From assembly GCA_022826045.1 (NCBI GenBank), contig JAJDVQ010000022.1, forward strand, positions 1-64,000: a stretch of DNA of 64,000 nt, written 5' to 3'. Under the pieces are notes generated by a model that was not told the origin of the DNA, did no database searches, and saw nothing but the letters and a program-made list of their open reading frames with translations. This DNA comes from Acidimicrobiia bacterium (lineage in GTDB: Bacteria; Actinomycetota; Acidimicrobiia; Acidimicrobiales; Poriferisodalaceae). The position numbers were made by a program, and so were the translations under genes. Of the stretch, positions 16,319 to 25,765 are shown one piece after another. How positions within the stretch are numbered: position 1 is the first letter of the stretch; each line of letters opens with the position of its first letter.

Positions 16319-18121
16319 TCAACCCGAGCGCACCGTCCAGTCGAAGATGTCGAAGAAGCCGCCGTACGGACTCGAGACGTAGGCGCCCGGACCCGACACC
16401 ACGGTCGTGTTCCAAACGATCATGTTGGGCAGGATGTACAGCGGGATCCACGGCACGTCGGCGGCCAGGATCTCGCTCAGCTCGTGCACCAGCTCGAGCC
16501 GAGCGGCTGGGTCCACCTCGGCATCGATGGCGAAGGCGAGATCGCTGGCCTGCTGGCTGCGATAGGCGGTGAAGTTCTGCCCGGTGTAGCCGTTCTCTTC
16601 GGTGGGGACGCCGTCGACGTCATACAGCGGCGCCACTGACGGATCCGGGTTGGTGCTGTTCGCGAACAGCGCCACCGGTCCGAAGTTCATGGCGGGCAGG
16701 CGATTCTGGAACAGCTCTCCCGGGTCATAGTTGACGATCTCCCAGCCGATGCCCAGCGGGGCTGTCATGTCGACCACCAGCGCTTGCACGTCTTCCCGGC
16801 GCTTGTTGCCGGCGACGGTGTTCCAAGCGAGCACCAGCTCCTCGCCCTCGGCGTTCACCCACAAGCCGTCGGGGTCGGGTCGTGTCCAGCCTTCGGCTTC
16901 GAGCAGCTCCGCTACCTTCGCGCCATCCTGGGAGTAGCGACCGAAGTCGTCCTTGCACCACGGCCCGAAGCCGGGATTCCAGCCGGCGCACTGCAGGACC
17001 GGCGGGTCAGCAGTGATCGTGCCAAGCGCGACGTTGGCAACAAGTTCACGGTCGAGGGCGTAGGCGACGGCTTGGCGGACGTTGCGTGTCAGGTCGAAAC
17101 GGCGGTCGGGAGCGTCCTGGTTGATCCACAGCCCTTCCATGTAGGTGCCCTCGGCGACTTCATAGGTCAGATCGCCGGTGATCCGCTCCCGGGCACCGGG
17201 GAACGGCTGGGGGAAGGCGGCCATGGCTTCGCCGGTCTGCAGGGCTAGCAGTTGGGAGTCGGTGTCCTCGCGGGGCACCATCACCACACGGTCCACCAGC
17301 GGGATGCGCTCGGTGTCCCAGTACGTGCGGTTGGGCACCAGGATGTGCTGCTCCTGATTCCATTCCTCCTGGATCCACGGACCGCCCGAGACGGTGATCT
17401 CGTCGTTCCACTTGTCGGCAATATCGGTGTCGGGACCCAGTTCGTGCGCCGGCAGCAAGCCGCCGAACAGCGTCGGCCACGGCGCGTACGGCTCGCTGAA
17501 CGTGATGACGGCCGTGTGGGGATCGGAGTGGTCGATCTCGGTGATGAGATCCAGACCGATGGTGCTGAGCGTGCCGGTGGTGTCAAGCCCGGCGCGCCAG
17601 GTGAACCAGACATCGGTGCTGGTGATGGGCGTGCCGTCGCTCCATGTCGCGTCGGGGTTCAGCCGGTAGATGAGCGTGAAGGTGCCGTCGTCCGCGGCGA
17701 CGAGGCCGCCGTTGGCAACCGTCGGTTCCTCAACGAGCAACGACGACGCGACATACGTGTTGCTCTGGTCGAGCTCCATGAGCCTGGGCAGGTAGTGGAT
17801 CAGCACCGACCAGATCGTCCAGGTGGCATTGGCACACGAGGTGACGGGGTTGATGCACTCGGGCCATTGCTCGACCGCAAGCACCAGCGTGCCGCCGCTG
17901 GAACTGTCGCCGCTGTCAGGCGCAGCGGTGTCGTCGGCAGTGCTGGCCGTGGTCTCGGGTTCCGATTCGTCAGCGGATGTGCCGCTTCCGCACGCCGCCG
18001 TCAGCAGCACGACGGCCAACGTCGCCGTCACCAGTCGCCAGCGGCGGGAGAACCGCGTCCCAGAGGAGTTCAACGAGCGGGATGAGCCCCGCGCTCGCCC
18101 CCGCGCATGAAGCAATGTCAT
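16319..18121 (-). CDS. ABC transporter substrate-binding lipoprotein (SBP_bac_5 family)
   Basis: A 600-residue extracellular solute-binding protein. An Arg-rich N-terminus and hydrophobic VTATLAVVLL run into a lipobox ending at Cys44 (LTAAC). A long Ser/Thr/Asp/Glu tether follows, then family-5 features such as WSDGTPITSTDVWFTWRAGL and RNVRQAVAYALDRELVANV. The start at 18121 gives a short basic leader; the longer frame from 18280 is unlikely. It captures the substrate for the DppB/DppC-like permeases 66 bases downstream. It diverges from the first fused CoA-transferase gene. Confidence 0.9.
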   Translation of the reverse strand: MTLLHARGRARGSSRSLNSSGTRFSRRWRLVTATLAVVLLTAACGSGTSADESEPETTASTADDTAAPDSGDSSSGGTLVLAVEQWPECINPVTSCANATWTIWSVLIHYLPRLMELDQSNTYVASSLLVEEPTVANGGLVAADDGTFTLIYRLNPDATWSDGTPITSTDVWFTWRAGLDTTGTLSTIGLDLITEIDHSDPHTAVITFSEPYAPWPTLFGGLLPAHELGPDTDIADKWNDEITVSGGPWIQEEWNQEQHILVPNRTYWDTERIPLVDRVVMVPREDTDSQLLALQTGEAMAAFPQPFPGARERITGDLTYEVAEGTYMEGLWINQDAPDRRFDLTRNVRQAVAYALDRELVANVALGTITADPPVLQCAGWNPGFGPWCKDDFGRYSQDGAKVAELLEAEGWTRPDPDGLWVNAEGEELVLAWNTVAGNKRREDVQALVVDMTAPLGIGWEIVNYDPGELFQNRLPAMNFGPVALFANSTNPDPSVAPLYDVDGVPTEENGYTGQNFTAYRSQQASDLAFAIDAEVDPAARLELVHELSEILAADVPWIPLYILPNMIVWNTTVVSGPGAYVSSPYGGFFDIFDWTVRSG

Positions 18122-18251
18122 GCGAGAAAGGTAACGCTCTGGCACTCGGCCGCGATGTTGTTCCGCGTCGGTTTGCTGCCAAGCCGACTGCGTGTGCATT
18201 GACGACATGGCACGCAGGCGGTGAGCGGTTCTGGCAGAGTTTGCGGGATTC

Positions 18252-18268
18252 AGCCGGGCACTCCGGCT
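18252..18268. promoter_or_regulatory. Perfect inverted repeat in the leader of the first CoA-transferase gene
   Basis: AGCCGG, a five-base GCACT loop and CCGGCT lie 28 bases before the GTG start at 18297, followed by CTTT. It lies in the 175-base divergent region between the binding-protein gene and the CoA-transferase. It could be an operator or a leader hairpin. Confidence 0.25.
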
Positions 18269-18296
18269 CTTTGGCGACAACTGGGGGCATACCGAG

Positions 18297-20780
18297 GTGC
18301 TGGACGGCTGCCGGATACTGGATCTGACCGACGACCGGGGCCATCTCGCCGGAATGCTGCTGGCTCAACTCGGCGCCGAGGTGGTGCTCTGCGAGCCGCC
18401 TGGCGGGCACCGCACCCGTCACCGTGGTCCGTACGTCGACGATGTAGCCGACCCGGAGCGCGCTATCGAGTTCCTCGTCTACAACCGCGGCAAGCACTCG
18501 GTGGTTGTCGAGAACCAGGCCCAGATTGCCGAGCTCGCTGCTGGCTGTGATGCGATGATCTCGTGCGGCGCATTCGACGTCGACCTCGATGCGCTGCGCG
18601 CTGCCAGCCCGCAGCTGGTGACGGCGGCCATCACGCCGTTCGGTGAGACGGGCCCCAAGACCGGCTGGGCCGCTACCGACCTCACCATCGCCGCTTCGAG
18701 CGGCACGATGTCACTGACCGGCGACAGCGACCGGGCGCCGGTGCGCATCGGGCCGCCGCAGACCTGGCACAACGCTGCGGTGGACACCGCCGGCGCGATC
18801 CTCATGGCGCTGCACGAACGGCAGGCCTCCGGGCTGGGCCAGCACGTCGACACGTCGGCCCAGCAGTCGTTCGTGGACTGCACGCAGTTCCAGATGATGG
18901 CGGTGCTCACCGGCGGCGAAGTGCCGGTGCGGCTGCCTGGAGCGGTGAACCTGGGCGGCTTCCTGATCCCCTGGGTGTACGAATGCGCCGACGGCTACGT
19001 GACCGTCACGTTCCTGTTCGGTCCGATGATCGCCCCGTTCACGAGCCGGATCCTGACCTGGGCCTGCGAGGAAGGGTTCTGCGAGCCCGAGCTGCGCGAC
19101 AAGGACTGGGTGGACTTCGGCATGGCCATCGTGGAGGGCCGCGAGTCGATGGACACGTTCGATCAGGCCATCAAGGCGCTGACCTCGTTCGTGGCCACCA
19201 AGACCAAAGCCGAGCTGCTGGAACGGGCGCTGACCGACAACCTGCTCATCGCGCCGATCACGACGACCGCCGACGTGCTGGCGCTCGACCATCTCGAAGT
19301 GCGTGACTATTGGGAGCACGTCGAGGTGCCCCGGGCTGGGGGGTCGGCACCCGTGCGGCTGTGCGGTTCGCTGGCCAAGACCACCGGAGGGCCATTGGCG
19401 GTGCTGCCCGTCGCGCCGAGACTCGGCGAGCATACTGAGGCGTACCTGAACGGCGATGGCTCGTCGGGCACTGCCATCACGGCGCGCCCTCACACCGAGA
19501 TCGCCGCCACCGGCCGCTCGCTGGAGCGTCCGCTCGACGACGTCAAGATCCTCGACTTCATGTGGGCGCTGGCAGGCCCCGGCGCCACGCGCACGCTGGC
19601 CGACTACGGCGCCACGGTGGTCAAGGTCGAGAGCGAGCTGAAGCCCGACGTGCTGCGCGGCGTCCACCCGTTCATCGGAGAGGAGGGCGGGCAGGAGAAC
19701 GCCCTGCAGTTCCACTCGATCAACGCGGGAAAGATGGACCTGACGCTCGACCTGTCGCTGCCCGAGGCGCGCGACGTGGTCCTCGACCTCGTCGCGTGGT
19801 GCGACGTGCTCACTGAGTCGTTCTCGCCGAAGGCCATGGAGAACTGGGGTCTTACCTACGACGTGCTGCGCGAGGTGAACCCCGAGCTGGTCATGTTCTC
19901 GAGCTGCCTGATGGGCCAGACCGGGCCGATGCGCATGTACGCCGGTTTCGGCACGATGGCGGCGGCCATCGCCGGCTTCTACCCGGTCACGGGATGGCCC
20001 GACCGCATCCCGGCGGGGCCGTTCACCGCCTACACCGACTACATCTCGCCGAAGCTGGGCGTGATGCTGATCCTGTCCGCACTGGCCGAGCGCGACCGCA
20101 CCGGGCGGGGCCAGCACATCGACTTCGCCCAGATGGAGGGGGCGCTGCACTTCCTGGCAACCGAGTTCGCCGACGAGGAGATCAACGGCCGCACCGCGGG
20201 CCGGGCCGGCAACGCCGACCGCCACATGTGCCCCCACAGCGTGTACCCCGCCGCCGGTGACGACCGCTGGGTGGCGATCGCCTGCGAGACCGAGGCCCAG
20301 TGGGGCGCCTTGACGGCGCTGCTGGCTGAGGCTGCGGCAAGCAACGCCGATCTGGCACAGGCGCTGGACACGCTGAGCGCCAGCGCCGATGGGGACCTTG
20401 CAGGCCTCGATGCGGAAGGCCGTCGAGCGCATGCCGAAACCATCGACGCTGCAATCACCGCGTGGACAGAGCCTCAGGCGGCAGCCGACATCGAGACGGC
20501 GCTCCAAGCGGCAGGCGTGCCCGCCCACCGTGTGAACGACGCTGCAGATCTCATGGCCGACCCGCAGATCGTGGCCCGCGATCACTTTCTGTCGGTACCG
20601 CACGCCAAGCACGGCCACACCTGGGTCGAGAACAGCAACTTCGAGCTGTCACGCACACCCGGTCGGCCGCTGTGGGGCGGCCCGATGTTCGGCGAGCACA
20701 ACATGGAAGTGCTCGAAGGCATCCTCGGCTACGACGCAGACAAGATTGCCGAACTCGTCATAGCCGGCGCCCTCGCTTGA
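18297..20780 (+). CDS. Tandem-fused CaiB/BaiF (family III) CoA-transferase, 827 aa
   Basis: Two family III CoA-transferase domains in one chain. The first starts at CRILDLTDDRGHLAGMLLAQ and the second near residue 413 with VKILDFMWALAGPGATRTLA. Each half carries the nucleotide-binding VVKVE/EVVLCE-type strand and a GxGQH(V/I)D segment. A usual family protein is about 400 residues, so this is a genuine duplication-fusion. At the position of the acyl-accepting acid in formyl-CoA transferase (the D of MQDA), the first half has Gln (DTSAQQSF) and the second half Glu (DFAQMEGA). By my alignment the N-half may therefore be inactive. GTG start. It is followed 6 bases later by a SNF2 helicase gene with no obvious link. 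Confidence 0.88.
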   Translation: MLDGCRILDLTDDRGHLAGMLLAQLGAEVVLCEPPGGHRTRHRGPYVDDVADPERAIEFLVYNRGKHSVVVENQAQIAELAAGCDAMISCGAFDVDLDALRAASPQLVTAAITPFGETGPKTGWAATDLTIAASSGTMSLTGDSDRAPVRIGPPQTWHNAAVDTAGAILMALHERQASGLGQHVDTSAQQSFVDCTQFQMMAVLTGGEVPVRLPGAVNLGGFLIPWVYECADGYVTVTFLFGPMIAPFTSRILTWACEEGFCEPELRDKDWVDFGMAIVEGRESMDTFDQAIKALTSFVATKTKAELLERALTDNLLIAPITTTADVLALDHLEVRDYWEHVEVPRAGGSAPVRLCGSLAKTTGGPLAVLPVAPRLGEHTEAYLNGDGSSGTAITARPHTEIAATGRSLERPLDDVKILDFMWALAGPGATRTLADYGATVVKVESELKPDVLRGVHPFIGEEGGQENALQFHSINAGKMDLTLDLSLPEARDVVLDLVAWCDVLTESFSPKAMENWGLTYDVLREVNPELVMFSSCLMGQTGPMRMYAGFGTMAAAIAGFYPVTGWPDRIPAGPFTAYTDYISPKLGVMLILSALAERDRTGRGQHIDFAQMEGALHFLATEFADEEINGRTAGRAGNADRHMCPHSVYPAAGDDRWVAIACETEAQWGALTALLAEAAASNADLAQALDTLSASADGDLAGLDAEGRRAHAETIDAAITAWTEPQAAADIETALQAAGVPAHRVNDAADLMADPQIVARDHFLSVPHAKHGHTWVENSNFELSRTPGRPLWGGPMFGEHNMEVLEGILGYDADKIAELVIAGALA

Positions 20781-20786
20781 ACGCCG

Positions 20787-23237
20787 ATGCCGTCGCCAGC
20801 CGAGATGCCAGACCAGCCGCTCCCTTTCTTCAAGGCCCGCGAAGTACGCGAGATCTTGGCAAGGGTCGCAGGCTTGGACGAGCGTTGCGAAACACTGCGC
20901 TCTCTGGCGCACATGGCTCGGGACACAGCCGAAGTGGCCTACGGGCGAGAGATGGATCGTGCCATCAGGCATCGCCTTGCACGGATGCCGCTGGGCGAGC
21001 TCAAGCGGACCGGGATGACCGGTCTCCGTCTCGGAGCACTGGCGGACGCCGGCATGCGAACGGTGGCCGACCTCATGCACTTCGACTCGCACAGCATCGA
21101 GAGCGTCCGCGGCATCGGACCTGCCACGGCATCCAACGTCATGGCCGCTGCCGCCCGCTGTGTCGCCGACGTGTCGGCAGAGACACGAGTTCGGTTCGAT
21201 TTCGAGGAACGCCCGCAATCACAGACCAGGCTGCTGGATGCGATCCGTTCCTGGGATGAGGCACGAAACAGCGCACCGACGCTGACAGAAGGCATCTCCG
21301 AACTGCACACAGAGTGCATCGAGGACGCTCGCACGGCTCGGGTCCTGTCCAGAGGTCTCAGGCATCTCATGCTTGGAAAGCGAAGGCGCGCAGACGCTTA
21401 CGCCGCAGCCGATCGCCTGCACAGGCGTTTGGACAGCGCCGAAGCCAAGCAGCTCATTCGCGACGCGGACCGCTTGATGCAGAGCGTCAACGAGACGCAG
21501 AATCCAGATGCGCTGTGGCACGCGTACGAGTCGCGAGCCGTCGTCTTCAACGGCTACGTCGCTGAAATCGAGGAATCAACAACGGAACTTGGGCACTCGC
21601 CGCAGGCTGAGACGCTCGACCGTTCCTCGCCGTACACGGAGACGCCGCCCCAGGGTGCAGGCGGCCCCGCGAATCGCGGGACGCTTCGGCGCGACAATGA
21701 CCACTGGGATCCGTCGCCTGGTGCTCGTCAGTCGGCGGTTCGACGGAAGCCCAGACACTCTGGGCGATCGAGTCCAGGTGATCCACCGCGGGATCGCCGC
21801 GCAGCGAGATCGGGCAACGGTGATCCCTCACGAGGCTTCCTGCCGCGAGCGATTGCGCGTGCGGTCGAGCAATTCGAACTCGATACGAGCCTGATGCGCG
21901 CCAATCTCCGCGGCTATCAGCACTTCGGCGCCCAGTTCGCGGCACGCCAGACTCGCGCCATCATCGGCGACGAGATGGGTCTCGGCAAGACGCTCGAGGC
22001 TCTCGCGCTCATCTGTCATCTCGCAGCGCGGGGCGAGACCCGCTTCCTGATCGTCTGCCCTGCGAGCGTTCTCACCAACTGGGAACGCGAAGCCGACCGG
22101 CACACTTCGCTGCCGTCGTGCATGCGCCTGCACGGACCTCAACGCGAACGACTCAGGCACCAGTGGGAACGCGATGGCGGCGTAGCAATCACCACCTATG
22201 ACACGCTTCGGCTGCTGGCTGAATCCGCGAAGCAGTATGCGGCACTCATCGTCGACGAGGCCCACTTCATCAAGAACCCATCGGCGTTACGCACCCAAGC
22301 AGTAGCCCGCTGGACCGCGAAGGCCGAACATGTGCTCTTTCTGAGCGGCACTCCGATGGAGAACCGGCTTCGAGAATTCAGGCACCTCATCGGCCTGCTC
22401 GACCCGAAACTGAGTGCATCAATAGGGGACGACGATGACTGGGTCGATCCCGGTGAATTCCGTCGACGGATCGCACCCGTGTATCTGCGGCGCAATCAGG
22501 CTGATGTGCTTAACGAACTGCCCGACAAGATCGAAGTGCCCGAATGGCTGACGCTGGAAGGAGCAGCGGCGCGCTCGTATCAACGGGCTGTGGCGAGCGG
22601 CAACTTCATGCTCATGCGCCGAGCGGCGTTCCTGACTCCCGACCCGATGGACTCGCCAAAGCTGAGGCGCTTGCTCGAGATCGTCGACGATGCAGCAGCG
22701 AACGGACGCAAGGTCGTCGTCTTCTCCTTCTTCCTGGAAGTGCTCGACAGAATCTGTGCGGCGGCACCGGTGCCCGCCTTTGGCCCGCTGACCGGCGCCA
22801 TGGCACCGCCGCAGCGACTGGCCCTGATCGACGAATTCTCCGGCGCAGACGGTCCCGGCGTGCTCGTCTCGCAAATCGAGGCGGGGGGCACGGGCCTGAA
22901 CATCCAAGCTGCTTCAGTCGTGATCCTGGCCGAGCCGCAATGGAAGCCCAGCAGCGAGGAACAGGCGATCGCTCGGAGTCATCGTCTCGGTCAGGTGCGC
23001 CATGTCGAAGTGCATCGCCTGCTGACCGAGAACAGCGTGGACGAGTACATGGTCTCCATTCTCGCCAGAAAATCTGAGCTCTTCGCCACATACGCCCGGG
23101 AAAGCGCCATCAAGACTGCGAGCGCTGCCGCCGTGGATGCGGCCGAGCTTGGGCGCCATCTGTCGTTGCTGCCGCAGCATCGGCAAGTCGACGAGATCAT
23201 TCGAATGGAACGTGAGCGGCTGGCGATCGCCAGTTGA
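20787..23237 (+). CDS. SNF2-family helicase with N-terminal helix-hairpin-helix domain
   Basis: An 816-residue DNA-dependent ATPase. A helix-hairpin-helix region lies at about residues 82-122 (LADAGMRTVADLMHF...VRGIGPATASNVMA). The SNF2 core begins near 370: Walker A GDEMGLGKTLEAL (about 394-406), DEAHFIKNPS, LSGTPMENRL. The C-terminal helicase domain includes EAGGTGLNIQAAS and QAIARSHRLGQVRHVEVHRL. Residues of about 280-350 are Pro/Arg/Gly-rich and unlike a folded domain, while another frame of the same DNA reads more protein-like, so two compensating frameshifts are possible there. It probably remodels DNA-protein complexes or acts in repair or defence; no nuclease is fused. Confidence 0.85.
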   Translation: MPSPAEMPDQPLPFFKAREVREILARVAGLDERCETLRSLAHMARDTAEVAYGREMDRAIRHRLARMPLGELKRTGMTGLRLGALADAGMRTVADLMHFDSHSIESVRGIGPATASNVMAAAARCVADVSAETRVRFDFEERPQSQTRLLDAIRSWDEARNSAPTLTEGISELHTECIEDARTARVLSRGLRHLMLGKRRRADAYAAADRLHRRLDSAEAKQLIRDADRLMQSVNETQNPDALWHAYESRAVVFNGYVAEIEESTTELGHSPQAETLDRSSPYTETPPQGAGGPANRGTLRRDNDHWDPSPGARQSAVRRKPRHSGRSSPGDPPRDRRAARSGNGDPSRGFLPRAIARAVEQFELDTSLMRANLRGYQHFGAQFAARQTRAIIGDEMGLGKTLEALALICHLAARGETRFLIVCPASVLTNWEREADRHTSLPSCMRLHGPQRERLRHQWERDGGVAITTYDTLRLLAESAKQYAALIVDEAHFIKNPSALRTQAVARWTAKAEHVLFLSGTPMENRLREFRHLIGLLDPKLSASIGDDDDWVDPGEFRRRIAPVYLRRNQADVLNELPDKIEVPEWLTLEGAAARSYQRAVASGNFMLMRRAAFLTPDPMDSPKLRRLLEIVDDAAANGRKVVVFSFFLEVLDRICAAAPVPAFGPLTGAMAPPQRLALIDEFSGADGPGVLVSQIEAGGTGLNIQAASVVILAEPQWKPSSEEQAIARSHRLGQVRHVEVHRLLTENSVDEYMVSILARKSELFATYARESAIKTASAAAVDAAELGRHLSLLPQHRQVDEIIRMERERLAIAS

Positions 23238-23346
23238 CCGAGGAACCGCTGTCTGCCGCGACTGCACTGGATGGCCGTGTGAAGGTTCCGGCATGTCGTC
23301 CGATTGCGGGACGGAACGGGTCGACGATCCCGTGTTGGCGGCCGAC

Positions 23347-23377
23347 TTGACGGTCGGCCCGCGGATTCATGTATCAT
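23347..23377 (+). promoter_or_regulatory. Candidate promoter upstream of the DUF4143 ATPase
   Basis: TTGACG at 23347 and TATCAT at 23372 sit in an unusually A+T-rich stretch for this chromosome. The 19-base spacing is longer than ideal; ATGTAT at 23369 gives 16. The downstream leader lacks a clear Shine-Dalgarno sequence before the ATG at 23424. Confidence 0.3.
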
Positions 23378-23423
23378 ATTGGGTGAGAACAGACACATTA
23401 AATCTCCGATAAATACCGCATAA

Positions 23424-24701
23424 ATGTCTTGGCGCCGCACTAGCCTGCGCTGCATCGCCGAATACATCCCCCGGATTGCTGATCTCTCACTGGCACGCCA
23501 CCTCGACGCTTGGCCCGCCGAGTTCATCACGGGGCCGCGCGCCGTGGGCAAGACCACGACTGCGCTGCGGCACGCCGAGTCGGTTCTGCGACTCGACAAC
23601 GCATCCGAGCGCGGCATCGTGCTCGACGATCCCGATGCAGCACTGCGTGAAGGCCCTTTCCCCTTGCTGATCGACGAATGGCAGCACGCACCCGAGGTTC
23701 TGGGCGCCGTCAAGCGAGCAGTCGATTCCAAGCAGCCCGTCGGGGGCCGATTCATCATCACCGGCTCCTCCCGCAACGACCTCCACACCGGGCAATGGCC
23801 TCTGGTCGGACGCGCGCTGACGACGCATCTGTGGCCCCTCGTGGGCCGAGAGCGGTTCGGAGACGCCGCCAAGCCGTCTCTTTTCGACCGATGGGATACC
23901 GACCGACGATTCAGCGTCCCCGCCGATGCGCCTGATGTGCTGGGCTACATCGACCTCGCGCTGGACGGAGGCTTCCCCGGCGCCTTGACGGCAGCAGCGT
24001 CCGGCGCTCGTGACGACTGGATGCGGACCTACGTGGACACGACTGCTGTTCGCGACCTCCCTGAGTTCTCCGCTCCCCGCGGCCGCCCGCCCAGTCCTGA
24101 GCTGATGCGCCGATGCTTGGCCGTTTGCGCGTTGCACACTGCCGGAGTCGCACCCGACGCCTCTCTAGCTCGCGACATGGGCGTGGACGCTCGCACGGCA
24201 GCGGGCTACCACGAGACGCTGCGCGTGCTGCGACTCGTCGCAGATGTCCCTGCCTGGCACACCAACCGGCTGAAGCGATTGACGGCAATACCCAAGCGGT
24301 TCGTCGCCGATTCCGGCCTCGCGGCATGGCTGATGGGTGTCGACCGGGAGGGTCTCAAGCGGGATTCGACCGCCCGTGGCCGCATCATCGAGACCTATGT
24401 GGCCGCCCAGCTCCGCACCGAGGTCGAGGCTGCCAGCCGCCGCTGCACGATGTTCCACCTGCGAACTCAGGGCGGCGAGCACGAGGTGGATCTCGTCGTG
24501 GAGTTCGGCAGGCGAGTAGCTGCCTTCGAAGTCAAGACCGCCAGCGCGCCCACGAACATGGACGCGCGCGATCTGGCTTGGCTGCGGGACCGGCTGCCTG
24601 CCGAGCAGTTTGCCGACGGTGTGGTGTTCCACACCGGACCGCATCGGTACCGGCTCGACGAGCGCATCGAAGCCGTGCCCATCGCTGCATTGTGGGGCTG
24701 A
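23424..24701 (+). CDS. AAA ATPase with DUF4143 C-terminal domain
   Basis: A 425-residue ATP-binding protein. Walker A is ITGPRAVGKTTTALRH near residues 35-50. Walker B is PLLIDEWQHAPEVLGAVKRA near 88-107. Sensor-like IITGSSR follows. The C-terminal third has GRIIETYVAAQLRTE and HEVDLVVEFG with FEVKTA, the DUF4143 layout containing a PD-(D/E)xK-like strand pattern. Proteins of this type are widespread and mostly uncharacterised, often near mobile or defence genes. It stands alone, downstream of the SNF2 helicase, with its own candidate promoter and a hairpin directly after its stop. Confidence 0.85.
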   Translation: MSWRRTSLRCIAEYIPRIADLSLARHLDAWPAEFITGPRAVGKTTTALRHAESVLRLDNASERGIVLDDPDAALREGPFPLLIDEWQHAPEVLGAVKRAVDSKQPVGGRFIITGSSRNDLHTGQWPLVGRALTTHLWPLVGRERFGDAAKPSLFDRWDTDRRFSVPADAPDVLGYIDLALDGGFPGALTAAASGARDDWMRTYVDTTAVRDLPEFSAPRGRPPSPELMRRCLAVCALHTAGVAPDASLARDMGVDARTAAGYHETLRVLRLVADVPAWHTNRLKRLTAIPKRFVADSGLAAWLMGVDREGLKRDSTARGRIIETYVAAQLRTEVEAASRRCTMFHLRTQGGEHEVDLVVEFGRRVAAFEVKTASAPTNMDARDLAWLRDRLPAEQFADGVVFHTGPHRYRLDERIEAVPIAALWG

Positions 24702-24723
24702 CGGACATGCCCCGGAATGTCCG
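24702..24723 (+). terminator. Hairpin directly after the DUF4143 gene
   Basis: CGGACAT, an 8-base loop and ATGTCCG form a perfect 7-base stem right behind the stop codon. There is no T-run, so it is a candidate transcription end or 3' stability element. Confidence 0.35.
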
Positions 24724-24865
24724 CCGGGCGATGATCGACGGTTCGCGTACCGTCTGATTGGCGAATTCGGCCTCGGCTGAATGAAGTCCCGGGGTACGGA
24801 CGGGTGCGAGCTGCGTCGGCTGGCCCAAGCTCACGGAGTGGTCCCAGATGCTCAGGCGTGTCGCC

Positions 24866-25294
24866 ATGAACCACAATGGCGGGATGAGCGATGACGGGGA
24901 CGCAGCAGGCGTCGACAGGCAGAACATCTCGAGCGGCGGGCCGCTGGAGTCCGTGGCCGGCTACTCGCGGGCTGTGCGGCTCGGCGACTGGGTCGCTGTA
25001 TCGGGGAGCACGTCGCTGAGTCCCGACGGCGTGGCGCACCCGGGCGATTGCTACGGGCAGGCCATCTACACGCTGGGCGTCATTGAGCAGGCGCTGGCAG
25101 AGGCGGGAGCGCAGATGAGCGATGTCGTGCGGACCCGCTCGTTCGTCACCGACATCGGGATGCTCGACGACTTCATCCGCGCCCACGGCGAGGTGTTCGG
25201 CGACATCCGGCCGGCGTCGACACTCGTCGAGGTATCGGGGCTGATCCATCCCGACCTCGTCATCGAGATCGAAGTCGACGCGATCATTCCCTGA
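24866..25294 (+). CDS. RidA family protein (enamine/imine deaminase-like)
   Basis: A RidA/YjgF-fold protein of about 142 residues. It shows VAVSGSTSLSPDG, a central QAIYTLGVIEQALAEAGAQM helix, and IRPASTLVEVSGL, which carries the conserved substrate-binding Arg of deaminase-competent members. The start is uncertain: ATGs at 24848, 24866 and 24884 are in frame, and 24866 has an AGGCG at reasonable spacing. Homologues form trimers and clear reactive enamines from PLP enzymes. The dtd gene begins 5 bases later, so they are likely co-transcribed. Confidence 0.85.
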   Translation: MNHNGGMSDDGDAAGVDRQNISSGGPLESVAGYSRAVRLGDWVAVSGSTSLSPDGVAHPGDCYGQAIYTLGVIEQALAEAGAQMSDVVRTRSFVTDIGMLDDFIRAHGEVFGDIRPASTLVEVSGLIHPDLVIEIEVDAIIP

Positions 25295-25298
25295 GCGC

Positions 25299-25736
25299 GT
25301 GCGAGCACTGGTGCAGCGGGCCGCCCAGGCCCGGGTGCGGGTCGACGGCGAGGTCATCGGCGAGATCGGTCCGGGGCTGTGCTGCCTGGTTGGTGCAACG
25401 CACGACGACAGCGCTGAGTCGGCGCACAAGCTCGCCGGCAAGATCTGGAACCTGCGGATCTTCGCCGACGACAACGGCCAGATGAACCGGTCAGTAGCAG
25501 AAACCAGCGGCGAAGTGCTGGTGGTCAGCCAATTCACGCTCTACGGCGACACCCGCAAGGGCCGCCGCCCGTCGTTTGTGGCCGCAGCAGCGCCCGATCG
25601 GGCCATCGGGCTGATCGACGAGTTGGTCGCCGAGCTGCGGCGCCTGGGCGCCACGGTGGCCACTGGCTCGTTCGGGGCCGAGATGGCGGTCGAGCTGACC
25701 AACGACGGCCCGGTGACGCTGATGCTCGAAGTCTGA
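25299..25736 (+). CDS. dtd: D-aminoacyl-tRNA deacylase
   Basis: A 145-residue Dtd with the full family signature. MRALVQRAAQARVRVDGEV opens the chain, the catalytic strand is VVSQFTLYGDTRKGRRPSF, and the C-terminal NDGPVT supplies the cis-Gly-Pro motif that excludes L-aminoacyl-tRNA. It hydrolyses D-amino acids (and Gly) mischarged on tRNA, acting as a cytosolic dimer. GTG start. It sits just behind ridA and converges on the DUF35 gene. Confidence 0.95.
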   Translation: MRALVQRAAQARVRVDGEVIGEIGPGLCCLVGATHDDSAESAHKLAGKIWNLRIFADDNGQMNRSVAETSGEVLVVSQFTLYGDTRKGRRPSFVAAAAPDRAIGLIDELVAELRRLGATVATGSFGAEMAVELTNDGPVTLMLEV

Positions 25737-25765
25737 CTCCGGCGCTCCCGCTGAACGGCGGTCAG
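25733..25765. terminator. Imperfect hairpin spanning convergent stop codons
   Basis: CTGAC-T-CCG pairs with CGG-CG-GTCAG across a 14-base loop. It overlaps the stop of dtd and the stop of the DUF35 gene. It is a candidate bidirectional transcription end; no T-tract. Confidence 0.3.

Noticed and set aside
18711-20618. 635-codon minus-strand frame opposite the first fused CoA-transferase
   Set aside because: Shadow of a strong coding frame; no recognisable motif and no ribosome-binding site.
20787-24701. SNF2 helicase and DUF4143 ATPase as one defence system
   Set aside because: They are separated by 186 bases with a candidate promoter between them, and no effector nuclease or methylase accompanies them; the link is too weak to claim.
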